The notes under the pieces: model-generated
The model's input: the letters and a program-made list of their open reading frames with translations, nothing else
What the model was told of the DNA's origin: nothing
Database searches by the model: none
Shown here: piece after piece, positions 1 through 13,110 of the stretch
Layout of the letters: each line of letters starts with the position of its first letter
How positions within the stretch are numbered: the first letter of the stretch is position 1
From: Galerina marginata
Taxonomy: Eukaryota; Basidiomycota; Agaricomycetes; Agaricales; Galerinaceae
Direction of reading: 5' to 3'
Length of the DNA: 64,000 bases
Assembly (NCBI GenBank): GCA_023014335.1
Contig: JAECYW010000013.1
Location: forward strand, 1,302,001-1,366,000
Position numbers and translations under genes: made by a program

Positions 1-2079
<2,079 letters not shown>

Positions 2080-2504
2080 AGTTTGTGTGAAAGAGGTGTT
2101 GGGAGATTCGGGTAAAGGACGGAGCGGAAAGCTCTTGAATATAAAGGAACAAGATGAAAGATGGACGCGCGTCCTTGTCGAGGTGAGATCAACACAGCCA
2201 AACTCATTTATACACGTGGCTGTCACTTGTCATCATCCTTCCCGTTCCTTCGACCGCTTTCTACTCTTACTCGGTGATGCTAAACCCCTCCCCGGGATGT
2301 AGAATACGACGGGAGACAACAGGGATGCTCGCTTTCTAACAAAAAAATTTCTTTCACCGCGTCCGGCGTAACATTTCGGAAGAGATGTTTTTGTGGACTC
2401 GAAGTAAAAAAGAAGCAAGCGTCGAAATATTGTTCGGGGCATTGAACCATTCAAAAAACCCAAAGGCAGCCTGCGATTCAGTGGCAATGGCTTGTAAGTA
2501 TTTA

Positions 2505-3428
2505 TCACATCTCTTCATCTTCGAAGTTTAGTTCTTCAACAGGATAGTCGCCCACTCTGAGCTTCTCCGGCTTAACAAAAACCCCATGGTTCTGTGGACA
2601 TGAGAAATAACGCTCTCCTTGCACCCTATAAATTGACACCGTTATCATCGAAGAATGGCTAGCAGGAAACTCCGACTTACGATCCATCGTTCTTGCCAAT
2701 TGGCTCATCATATTCCACACCGACCCAGATCCCTTTACTGAATTTTGTTGGTCCAACGAACCGGACAGCCCCTCTCTTGCTGAACCCTGCTTCCGCTGAC
2801 TCGACCTCGCATCGAGAGCCAACGGCAATGTCTACAGCCATCGCAGACGTTTCTGGCTCAGGTGTAGCACCTTGCTCGGCGAATCGTCCCACTTTATTCC
2901 GCTGCTTATACGCCAGAACGGTGTCTAAGAGTAAAAATATCAGTCCCTCTATTTCTTCATTTATGTTTTTTTTAATATTACCTCGTCTTTGCGCGTATTC
3001 CGCGTCGGACAACTCAAACTTCTCAACTTGAGTTACATCAGTCAATTGTCCAGTCAAACTCGTAGCTGGATTCGTGTCAATCACCTATTCCAATCAGTCA
3101 ACCTTAAACCAAGTTCGAAATATTTCAGATCTTACTTTTAGAACCTGCCAATCTGCTATTCCATAATACCCAAGAGGTTTCGAATCATCCGTCAGTTCTG
3201 CTACAACTCGAGAATCCGTCTCGGATGCCAATAGAGTGATCGCCTGATTCGCGACCGGAATTCCAGTGATCAGCTCGACTTTTCCCTGTAAATTGTTTGA
3301 AAGCAATCAACGTACATCTCCGGCCAGAAATCGCGTGAACCGACCTTCAACTGCTCGACGGTGATGTGAGGATCGAAGCGGCGTTCCGAATGGGTATCTG
3401 GAGATACTACGAAGACGTTGACGACCAT
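2505..3428 (-). CDS. Tubulin-folding cofactor B (Ubl + CAP-Gly)
   Basis: Cytosolic chaperone that with cofactor E handles alpha-tubulin during tubulin folding; orthologues are TBCB, yeast Alf1 and fission yeast Alp11. Exons 3345-3428, 3136-3285, 2982-3084, 2681-2924 and 2505-2625 give 702 nt, 233 residues plus stop. The N-terminal 80 or so residues are the ubiquitin-like domain (E-Q-L-K then [10 protein letters not shown] across the first junction). After a linker comes a CAP-Gly domain with the GKNDG signature near residues 189-193 and RYF after it. The protein ends in an acidic tail rich in E and D. The gene lies head-behind-tail with CDC48 on the same strand, 425 bases apart, with no sign of a shared function beyond housekeeping. 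Confidence 0.93.
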
Positions 3429-3801
3429 CGTAAATCTAGAGTTACTTGGTCGTATGTGGTAAACGGTCGAATCGCAGACACTGGAAACGAGGCGGTTTCC
3501 AATCGGGATGCATAGATCTTATCTTATCTTTTCTTATCTTGGACCCACATCTTCCTCGCGCGGTCGAATACATTCATTTCTTCGCATTTTCCAAAAAATG
3601 GGTTAGTATGACAGTTAAGAAATCATTCATTTCTTGAGATGATGGTTATCCCCATCGTTGGTAATTTTTTAATGAAAATTCGTCCTACATCCCATCGTAC
3701 AAAAGCAGTACAAAAGCCTACAACCATGATCATGGTGAATATCTAAATACATTTACTGAATTTTACACATTTGCATTGTCGTTGTCGTTGTCGGTCGTCA
3801 C

Positions 3802-5197
3802 TTAGCATTCGATTTCGATACCATTGAAAGGTCCTAAGCAATGGATTGAGCATCGATTACGCTGTGCAAGGAAGTGGAAGTACCGCTATGATATGAGAAG
3901 TTCCCAGCCGCGATATTTGGCACTGTGCCAATAGTGCACTGAGGGTCTGTATTATCTTGACCAGGGCAAGAAACCCATGTGTTGTCGTCCGTGATGTGGA
4001 TCTCTCCTTCGGTATGGACATATCCGAGGAAGCGTCCTGGCAAAATAGGAATGAAATCTTTCCTATATCAATGGTTCAGCACTTCCACAGAAATGTTCAG
4101 AGGGTTTCGGACTTACTTATTGTTGATTCTCACCATATCGGCCAGAGGGTTGGCAAAATCAGCGAATGCCTGATTTCCGACCTAATATAAATCGGTGTGA
4201 GCGTGTTAAGCAGAGGGACAAAAAAAGATAAACTCACGCGAGGGGGAGAGAAGGAGACGGTTTTGACGGAGGCAGACGGTATGTTCAGAGCCAAAGATGC
4301 ACTGCTTAGGATAGCTAGTGACCCGCCTATAACATCAAAAGAAAGCCGACGTTACTACCGTAATTTTCTAGGTCTATGCCAACGACGTACCAAGAGAATG
4401 CCCAACCACTGTGATTTGTGAGGTACTATATGTTGCTATTCCTTTCTTGACGGCAGCCAGGACCGCAGGTGCGGATCTGGAATAGCTTAGTTTTTCTGTT
4501 AGATTGGGTGAAGTAATTCAATTACCGTTTGTGGGACCCTATGAATCCATCGTGAGCTTTGACAGAGGAGTTAACACCGGGGAAAAGTGTTTGATCCAAG
4601 TTGTCGAGAACGATGTCGACGTCGGTAAGGATAGGCACACTAAAAAACGGATCAAATCGGTGAGGAAGAGAAACACATCTCTGAGATCGGTTTGGTACAC
4701 ACATGTTTTGTGCTATCGTGCCCTAGAATAAAAACATTCAGAGACTGAGAGGTATACAGTTCGAGCGAAGTTATTCACCTGGTACGCCACGATAATAGAC
4801 TGGAATAATTCAGGTCAGAAAAATGAAAATTTCGAAATATCATCACCTACCTTAAGATTCGTGTCGTATCCGACATACCAGGACTGTGTAACAGTGCCAT
4901 CGCCTCCAGAAGCAATCCCTTTGAAGCCAGACACCGACGTCTGATTGCAGCTTGCTAAAACGAAGCTCAGCTTCGTGTTAAACTCGAGATTCGGTATCAC
5001 TCACGGCCGCACGTCCATGTCAGCGTCACCGCAGGCTTGCAATATGCCGCACCGGCGTAGTATGCATACGGTGTGTAGGAATCCACTTGAGCCGCCGAAA
5101 GTGTCGAGATGCTGGCACGCGACTCGAGGATAGGTCCTGCAGCGACGCTAGACACCCCTGCCAGAATAGCAAACATAATTCTTGAAGCAAAGGCCAT
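3802..5197 (-). CDS. Secreted class 3 (fungal) lipase, copy 1
   Basis: Predicted extracellular triacylglycerol or related ester hydrolase of the Rhizomucor lipase family. Ten exons (5005-5197, 4851-4954, 4779-4799, 4703-4722, 4526-4639, 4391-4476, 4238-4326, 4117-4181, 3884-4062, 3802-3833) sum to 903 nt, 300 residues. The protein starts with a signal peptide (hydrophobic FAILAGVSSVAA), then GGDG and WYVGYD strands typical of the family. The triad can be read: Ser178 in GHSLG, Asp233 in NKKDFIP, His289 in FSYHSG; a C-terminal IEIEC may form a disulphide. Exons 3 and 4 are only 21 and 20 nt. The paralogue at 10745 has one 41-nt exon in their place, so this copy has an additional intron. A TTTAAAA motif near 5272-5278 may be the TATA element. 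Confidence 0.92.
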
Positions 5198-7080
5198 GAT
5201 GCTAATCTTGTGGGGTAGTCCGTGTGCGGGGAAGAAAATTTCTTAGAAGGACGCTCTCCAGGACGCGTGGGTTTTAAACAATTTCGCTCTGGTGCTCATC
5301 CAAGCGCAGCATAATTCGCCATGATTTGCTTGATCATCACCAAGAACCGGTTCCTTGCAGACATCTTGCCAAGTGATGTTCCAGAAACCCGAATCTTGGA
5401 TACGTGTTTGGTCTTTAATGCGACTTTCGGGTATAGTCCCCCACAGGTCCATATGGACGCGTATGCCCTATCCTCTTACATAGGACGGCTTATGACGCCA
5501 CCATTTATTTCTTTCGCTTTGTCTTGTGACTCCTCGCGTTCGCGGACTGGTTGGATCGCCGTTGAATTGTCTCGAGCAGATAGCACAAAACCTGTCCGAC
5601 TTGGTCTCGGGCGGGGTTCTCTTGGGTTTGGAGGAACAACATTCTTGATGAGTTATTTCGGTGAACGAATCTGGCGCGTGTACGGAGAGGTTATTTTTGA
5701 ATACTCGCGGGTACATACATAAGGTCCAACAGAACGCGTTATCGATTATCCTGTCGGTTTTAAGAGATTAAACAAAACGCACCTTGTCTCCTTAGATAGA
5801 AGTAGATGGAAGTGTCATCAGCCGTGATCGTATGTACTGCAATTGCCAATGGGACGTAATCCATGAAAAAGCAGACATTGTGGGGCAGATTCACGTGTCC
5901 CGATGTTACGATGGTGATGGAAGCTTATTTGAGTGATGGCCCACATGGACCTACTCGCATGCCTGGAAGCTGGCGCCCTGCAACTTGAAGGACAGTAAGC
6001 ACCTGAACAAGATATGCAGTATCAGTAAGACACCATATAATAAGAATACTTTCGTTTCTTGCTCTTTCTGAGATACATATTATGTGGATGAATAGACCAA
6101 TGTATCACCTATGCCTGTTTATTCGGACATACTTTGACAATTGCAATTTGTAGTCATTTTGTGCGATCAGGGACAGTGCTTCGGTGGATATACTCAGCTA
6201 GGTACATCGGCATAGACTCGATCAACCAAAGTCATCGGAATTTGGTCATCGAACGCAGCCTCTGACGCAACGAGCTGAGAGGGTAAGATGTGCGGGAGGA
6301 GGCGGAAGGCCGATGTCTTCTATTGTTGGTTCGGTTTGGCTGAGGAGATAGAACCATGTTCAGCATAACTGAAAGGAAATCTAAGAAGCATGCAATCAAT
6401 TATCAGAGTTTTATGAAATTATGACCTCTCTCATTCGGCGCAAGGACGACGGGCAGGGATTGACCAGATGGAAAATGTCACCAGTAAACAGGTCAACTGA
6501 CTGCTTGCACATGAGACGTCGGATAAGCGCACATACGCACTGGGACGGCTCCCGAGACCTTCGGACGCTCCGCAAAGGAGCAGAGCACAGGGAAGTGATC
6601 CAAGTCATGCTTCGAAGGTGGCCACTGGCTACGATAGAGGTACAGTTCAAGCAGTGCAGCACTTCGAAACAAAATGACGACTTACAACAACATACCTCCA
6701 GTCGGATTCACCAATTAAGGTGTGTCGAGGGAAACATATCCAGAATTGTTCTGCAGAATTTAAGCGAGGGGGTAGGTCTGGGTAGGTTTATCCTTCAGGT
6801 TCTCAAGTATGCTGTTATCGGGTGGTCATCACATTGACAGGTCATCTGGCTTCGAAGTGCACACGACGCCAACGAAGACAGCTGTATTCAGCGTCAAAAG
6901 CAACGCAGAAGACAATGTGGTATATGGATAAAAAGAGGGTAAAAAGTTGTGGAACAAGTACAGATGAAGCAGAAGCGTCAATAGGATCCCAGAAGCAAAG
7001 CAGTCATACTCGAATGAAGTCAGTATTTAGTCAATTGTTGTAGACTGCGAGCGGTCGCCCTCACCTATAGCTAATGTCAA
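5198..7080. other. Intergenic stretch between lipase and GH5, weak coding-like patches only
   Basis: No gene can be supported. The first 100 bases hold the lipase promoter. Between about 6420 and 7040 the minus strand has two short open stretches with plausible amino acid composition (one with LLELYLYRSQWPP, another with a hydrophobic run LSSALLLTLNTAVFVGVV). I could not join them with convincing splice sites, and the plus strand is also open over 6421-6837. This could be a decayed gene or chance. Confidence 0.3.
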
Positions 7081-9365
7081 CTACGCTGAGGTTATGTATT
7101 GTTCGCAAACGTTTGGATCGTGAAGCTTGGACGGGTCTTGGGTGAGATAGCCCAGTCGAAGACCCTCCGCATATGACCTAGTTCCGGATATTAGACAAAA
7201 CGAGGGGTAAAGGAGTCCATTATAACTACTGACCATTGTCGAGCAGTGTCTCCGGCCAAGTCGGAAATTTCGATTTTGAAATTCCAAAACTGCAGTAAGC
7301 CTGGTTCAATAACGATGTCGTCAACAGTCAGAAAAGAATACTGACGACCCATCCTGCTCCTTTTGAGTATGAAAACTTCTGAGCGTCAGCCCATTTCACC
7401 AAGAACTCGTCAGAAGCCGCAAACTGGGTTGGAAGACCCCATTCTATGGAATTGTTTGCAATCAGTCGCCTGACCTCGAAGAAACAGGCAATGGACCCAC
7501 CTCCGAACCAAAGAGGGCTGTTCCCAAGGGCAGCGTCACTTTGGATGCGATCAAGGTCTAGATGCCATGTCATGAGTCGGAAAGAAAGAGGATGAAGAAA
7601 ATATGGATGACATACTGCATACACTGGTGAGGTAAGCCTCCTCGGTTGCGTCAGCGACACCCTAAGAACATTGATTTATGAGCTTCCTCCAGAAATAGCA
7701 ACGTAGAAACCGAAAGCATACACCAAATCTAGAAAAACAGGACTAAGTTGGAGAAAATATATAAGAGGACAGCCAAGACTTACGAATAATACAGGTGGTT
7801 GTCGTAGCCTTGCGGACCGATGGCTGCGTCGGCCGGGTTTGCAGGGTTGTTATGTTGCCAATTAATATCCATGAAACTAAAAATAAGCATGCGTTAATAA
7901 TTGAAGATCGCCAGAGATAGCTACAGACGTTGTAACCAAAGGCCGCCTAGCAGCCAACGACGACCTCAAACCCTCTTGAGCGAAGGCAGTGTTTACGCTT
8001 AACTGTCTTGTTACTTCGACAAGAATGGGGATCGCATCCCGAAGGACATCTCGGACCTCGCTGTTGAAGATCGACGACAAGGTAGTAGCCGTAGTGAATG
8101 CGGATGTGACGTTGGCGGCAGAGTTGAATTCTGCAAGCGGAGATACACCAGGTACACGAATACCTAATGTAAGTTCAACTGCACGCACGGTCTCAACGAA
8201 GTTCTTTTGGACTGGAAGGTGCTCAGCCAACAAAGCTATGTAAGAAAAAACAAAACATACATCCGCCGAGACCAGGTGTTTGGTTGGCATCCATGATGGG
8301 TTCGTTCATGGCTTCGAGTGCTGCCACGGACTCAAAGTTGGGGTCGAGATGCGAAAGGGCGGTCATCACAGCTGTCCAGATCAGCGCACGATGGTAGTTA
8401 TATGGGGTCTATTGCAAAGCGCTCTGTATCAAATTTTCGATGCAAAAAGGGAATGTCGTACATAAAATTGAACGTCGTTGGTGCACCTATATATATCAAT
8501 TTGATTAGATGAAACTATGAACAACAATGTAAGTCTTACCTTCCTGCGAACATTTGTCCTGGAGAAGCAACTCCCGGAAGCGCATGATGATCTAACATGA
8601 CGGCGATGCCAGCGTCTTTGAGTTGTTTTAGACCTCGTTGCTGTCGAAAGTTTGAGATGGACTGCATTTGTCCAGAGGTATAGAGCACCGCTCACAAGTT
8701 CTGAAATCCCTCCCCTTGGATAAAACTCAGTGGTTCGGTCAACCAAAGGCTCGACAATCCAATAGCCAAGCTACGCAGATATGTCAATACGACGTATTAG
8801 GGCAGAACTGGAACACTTACTGGGACGCGAACAGTATTGATACCCGCTGCGACAAGTCCATCGACATCGGGTTGATTGAACCAAGTCTCCCTTTGAGAAA
8901 CACCATCAACAAAGTAAAATTATCAAGAGCAGAGTACTCACCAATGACCCTTGAACTTCTGATCGACGGTGGTTGGATAGGCCTGAGCAAACGCACTGGA
9001 GATGTTCATTTGACGAGGTCAAAGGACGCGTTAAATTCAACATACAACTCAGTTGCGATACACGTGGAGCAATCGTCGCACTGCTGACCCCCCATCTTGA
9101 CCCATTCTAATAACAAAGTCAGTGCCTTGTCGTTCTCGGTAGCCTTGTAGGATAGACGCACCAGCTGGAAGCATCCAGGGTTCGAGTACGAGCCTATATA
9201 ACGATATCATGAGATTAGCCACTCAAACAACATGCCCAAACCAATAAAGACCCACCAAGAGCCAATGTTGACACCATAGATTTTGTCCGGCAGTCCAGGC
9301 AAAGCATTCACCATTAGAAAGCAAGAAGCAGCCACCGATAAATACGAAAAAAGAGTGGAAGGCAT
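7081..9365 (-). CDS. Secreted glycoside hydrolase family 5, exo-beta-1,3-glucanase-like
   Basis: Predicted secreted retaining beta-glucanase with a (beta/alpha)8 barrel, of the GH5 type annotated as exo-beta-1,3-glucanase in mushrooms; substrate not proven. ATG at 9365 begins a signal peptide (FSYLSVAASCFLMVNALPG), followed by GVNIGSWLVLEPW across an intron. Further along come GGQQCDDCSTC, INTVRVPLGYW and VMLDHHALPG. The acid/base Glu is in EAMNEP near 8298-8316, and the nucleophile Glu is in FGEWGLPTQF. That Glu codon is split by an intron (donor at about 7497, acceptor just above 7441); reading straight through gives GGGS instead, which is misleading. Many short exons; the stop is TAG at 7081-7083. 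Gene identity is firm, individual exon borders in the middle less so, and the GH5 subfamily is not assigned. Confidence 0.88.
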
Positions 9366-10744
9366 GTTCGCTAAATCCCCTTGGTTCACGAAAGACCTTG
9401 GAGCACGAATAACCTGCGTTATTTAAGTTAAGCAAAAGAACGTGGGTTGAAGACGAAGCTTCGATGGGAGAAGCTTGCCTTGCTGGCAGCCAGGATAATA
9501 TATCTCTCCCAAAGTCCGCGTGCCTGAGCTCCCCAACCGACTAAGCCATTTGGAGATTGGGAAAGCGTCCATGTTCGCCTCCCGTTGCTTCGCGCTAGGC
9601 CGGTCCACGCAGGATTTCAAGTCACGAACATGGCGGCTGATCGTTTCCGACGTTTTGTGTGATATGTTTTTAACCAAGAGCACGCTTTACTTGACTTCGA
9701 CAAGAACTTCGCGGGGCATTCTCCCGGCTTCAAATTGTCACGAGGATGAATAGAAGAAGGCTGGAGAAGGTGTCGCATTGAAAGAGTTGCAAGAACATCG
9801 TGTATAAATCTTAGTCTGGCATCTACATCGACGTGATTTGTACGTTCTAGCGATGTAGGAATCAGGTCAGTGACGTCCATGGATAAAATACAAACTAAGG
9901 ATTCATACCTCCCTCGTGGTTGCCTGTGGCCGCATTCAGGAATGATACTACGGTCAACAGCCTTCAAGAACCACGATGAACTTCATTCTGTCGGGATTTG
10001 AATTCTTCTGCACGTCCACCGCCACTGATCACGATCCTATGCTACTTCCCGTCCTCACAAAATCCATGCTTAATCCTCTCCCTCAAGGATAACCTTTCGA
10101 CGATAATGCGATACCACTCTTTCAATTTGCGCCGCTTGTGAGCCTAAAATGTCGTACTTTGCACCGGCTTGGTTGAATGGCAACCCCCGACTTCTGAGAA
10201 GGAGCTCTAGGCGTCCGAGTCCGAGTATCACCGTCGCCAATGTTAGGATGTATCATCATTATGGTTAGGACCTCATCTGGGAAGCCAGATGACAGGTTGT
10301 GCTCTGGACAGGAAACGTAGTGATGTTCCTCATCCCCTATTTGACTCTGTGGGAGGCTGTGGTGGGCTGTCTTTTCTCCAGGTTGCAACTTCTCAGGATC
10401 AATAACGGCGAGGATCTTCCCTCTGGCATTTGATGGTTGAAATCCTGTTATCGCAGTTCCGGATTGACAATGATAGATTTGTCTGCGAGTTGGTTGCATG
10501 TCAAATTCTCGCTTTTTCTGACGCCGCGTCCATCCGAGTCTTTGTAACACGCTAGGATGTTGAAACTGCCAAGGTTCGAGTGAGAGTCGATCGGTTACCC
10601 CGCCGCTGGTCTTGCTTGTTCTTGCATCTCGCTCTTTTCCTTCCTCTCGTTTTCCCTTCGTTTGTGGGCTAGCCCTACCCTTGTTTTTATTCGTCCCGGC
10701 GACTTTACAGCGAGCTTTATATTTTAACAAGCCTGTACCTTATA
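9366..10744. other. Intergenic region between two divergent secreted-enzyme genes, with a 202-codon minus ORF
   Basis: Promoters of the GH5 gene (minus) and lipase copy 2 (plus) lie here; a TATA-like tttatatttt at 10710-10719 is about 30 bases before the lipase ATG. A minus-strand ORF at 10122-10730 encodes 202 residues, rich in basic and polar residues with no recognisable domain, and overlaps the lipase 5' leader region. I regard it as probably non-coding. A second open stretch at 9617-9967 on the minus strand is also unrecognised. Confidence 0.35.
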
Positions 10745-12140
10745 ATGGCCCGCCTTTCATACTTCCTCCAAACATCAACCTTGCTCAGTCTCCTCGGAAC
10801 GGGACTTGTCGGTCTTCAAGGATATGCCATCCCTCTACACCGTCGGGCGGCATCTTCGAGTTTAACTTCGCTTTCTGCTGCTCAGATAGCAAGTTTCAAA
10901 CCTTTCAGCTTCTATGCCGCCATGGCCTATTGCGCACCATCTTCAATTTTGAGCCAATCTTGTGGTGGTGCGCCAAATATGCGTCTTTTATTTTAATCGT
11001 GCCAATGATAGACAACTCGCGTTGTAGAAAATTGCGATGCGAATCCAACTTTCCAGCCTGTCGCGTCAGGGGGGGATGGCGTTGATGTTCAGTTTTGGTA
11101 TGTTGGCGTTGACCCCACTCTTCAGGTATGTAACCCGCCCTACGTCTTTATTTCTCCCCAACTTTCCTCACGGCGTATTTTCAGTCGGTCATTGTTGGGC
11201 ATCAAGGGACCGATCCGTCAAAGATGTAAGTGCCAATGAATCCCTCCACATGGCGTCCTCAACAGTTATGTTATATGCAGCGTGCCCCTCTTAACGGATG
11301 CAGACTTCTTCCTCTCGGAATTGAATTCAACCCTATTCCCTGGAGTGTCGTCATCCATAAAAGTCCATAACGGATTTGCGGATGAACATGCAAAGTAAAA
11401 ATTCTTTTACACTGTAAGAAATGATTCTAACGCAAAGGTCAGAACGGCGGATTCAGTCCTCTCTGCGGTTCAAACCGCCTTAGGACAAAGCGGCCTCAAC
11501 AAGGTCACTATGGTCGGCCATTCTTTAGGTACCGCAGCGCCTACTGTGACGATTTCTCTTCGCTGATAGTCGACATTAAATCAGGCGCAGCTCTGTCCCT
11601 TCTGGAGAGTGTATACCTCCCACTATTTTTGCCCGATGTTACATTCAAAATGATTGGCTACGGGATGCCCAGGGTAAGCATGCTTTTCATGGTTTCCGCC
11701 TTCGTTTAATGAAAGTGCTTTGAATAGGTCGGTAACCAGGCATTTGCGACGTTCATCGACCAAAATGTTGACATTGACCATGTCAACAACAGGTAAGGTC
11801 CACAAGCTCTCTTGAGGTTACAGTTGCTCACATCCTCCTTTTCTTTCTGCATAGGGAGGATGTTGTACCCACCCTACCTGGTCGCTTCCTCGGGTTCCAC
11901 CACCCGCAAGGTGAAAAACACATTCAGGACGACCTTTCGTGGCTCGACTGCACAGGCGACGATAATACCGATAGCAGGTGCACGACAGGTGACGTTTCAA
12001 ACGTCTTAGAAGGGAAAATCAGTGATCATGACGGTATGAGACTATTTCCCATATCCCCGAAGGCGTATAAGTTACTAACGAGGGAATGCTTCACAGGACC
12101 TTATGATGTGGTCGAAATGGGTGGATCGAACTGTACTTGA
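10745..12140 (+). CDS. Secreted class 3 (fungal) lipase, copy 2
   Basis: Paralogue of the lipase at 3802-5197, in opposite orientation with the GH5 gene between. Nine exons (10745-10967, 11028-11125, 11185-11225, 11281-11394, 11443-11528, 11585-11673, 11728-11792, 11855-12033, 12097-12140) total 939 nt, 312 residues. It has an N-terminal signal sequence (LSLLGTGLVGLQGYA), a predicted pro-region, GGDG and FWYVGVD. Catalytic residues are Ser186 in GHSLG, Asp241 in NREDVVP and His297 in SDHDGPYD. Exons 4 to 8 have exactly the same lengths (114, 86, 89, 65, 179) as exons 5 to 9 of copy 1, so the two genes share recent ancestry of structure despite diverged sequence. Likely role: extracellular lipid or ester degradation. 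Confidence 0.92.
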
Positions 12141-12391
12141 AGCTTGAAGTCTTGTGTCAGAATCCTCGTACATTCTAATACTTAACCACATGGCTGTCCT
12201 AGCTAGTTCTATCACTATTCCACAGGATATTTAAACCATCTTCAGACTTTGGGTTTTCTTGGTATTTTTGGATATCAAAGTGGCTTACATAATTCCTACG
12301 TTGTCGCAAGCATCGAGCCGCCTGCGTCCTGCCAGCGCCCTTCCTCTTCCAAGCTCTTGATAGCCTAGTCAGTTTCTTCAACGTCTCTGTC

Positions 12392-12997
12392 ATGCCTCCA
12401 ACTACCAAACGAGTCTGTCTTACGACTTTCGAATTGACTAAACACACTTGTTTCAACATTGTCACTCTAGAAGGAATAAAGCAGATTCTGGTCCGGTTTC
12501 ATAGGGAAGTTCGTGAGTGTCTACTGGCTCGCTGTCAACGAAATAGGTGACTGAGGGACTTCTGTAATATACAGTTGTCAAACATCCATACATTTCTGCT
12601 GCTGTACTCCTCCTGTGGTCATTTTACCCTCAGTTCCCTTTCCATGCTCTATATTTCGTTTTCTACCTTGTTCCTCGGAGCATTGTCCTCGGCATTTTGA
12701 CCTGCCTTGGGTTTGAACGTGAGGGTGTTAGATCAGGTTAGTTTCGCGTTGCTATATTGGCTGCATATCTTCTAATGTCATGCTTTAACAGGTTCTCTTG
12801 CGTCAGGTTATCAATCTGGGTACTATGCTCCGAGGAATGGGCTTTTCTCAACTTCTCAGTCTTATGGGGCAATCAACCACGAACCAATTTCCACAAATCG
12901 CCAGAATCATCCCGTTGTTGGTATTCTTTGGCGTTTCCTTGGGTGGCTGATTCTATATGCCTCCCTTGTGGTTCTATTAAAATATGGTGGCCAGTAA
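12392..12997 (+). CDS. ISG12/IFI6-like small membrane protein, copy 1
   Basis: Three exons (12392-12512, 12575-12736, 12792-12997) give 489 nt, 162 residues. A soluble N-terminal helix is followed by a hydrophobic segment (ISAAVLLLWSFYPQFPF), LVPRSIV and LTCLGF, then the motif ASGYQSGYY ... FSTSQSYGAI around residues 98-120 and a C-terminal hydrophobic segment before LLKYGGQ. The AxxxQS...FxxxQSxGA pattern resembles the interferon-induced 6-16 (ISG12/IFI27) family, which has fungal members; in animals these are mitochondrial or ER membrane proteins linked to apoptosis, but in mushrooms the role is unknown. It aligns along its length with the gene at 30094-30673, and both have a 162-nt middle exon. 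The start is the first ATG giving an open first exon. It lies 250 bases downstream of lipase copy 2 on the same strand. Confidence 0.75.
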
Positions 12998-13110
12998 GCA
13001 GCGATGATCCAGGGCGCATGTACTAGAGTTGCAGTAACATCATACTTTTATTTATACCACTACAGATATACCCTTTCAGCCCAACTTCATCAGCCATTCT
13101 ACCAACAGCT

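Noticed and set aside
7480..7500. Loss of the GH5 nucleophile (FGGGS instead of FGEWG)
   Set aside because: An intron starts within the Gly/Glu codons; after splicing the Glu and the downstream GLPTQF motif are present.
10122..10730. 202-codon minus-strand ORF as a gene
   Set aside because: It runs into the promoter and leader of the plus-strand lipase and lacks any recognisable motif; kept only as a low-confidence note.
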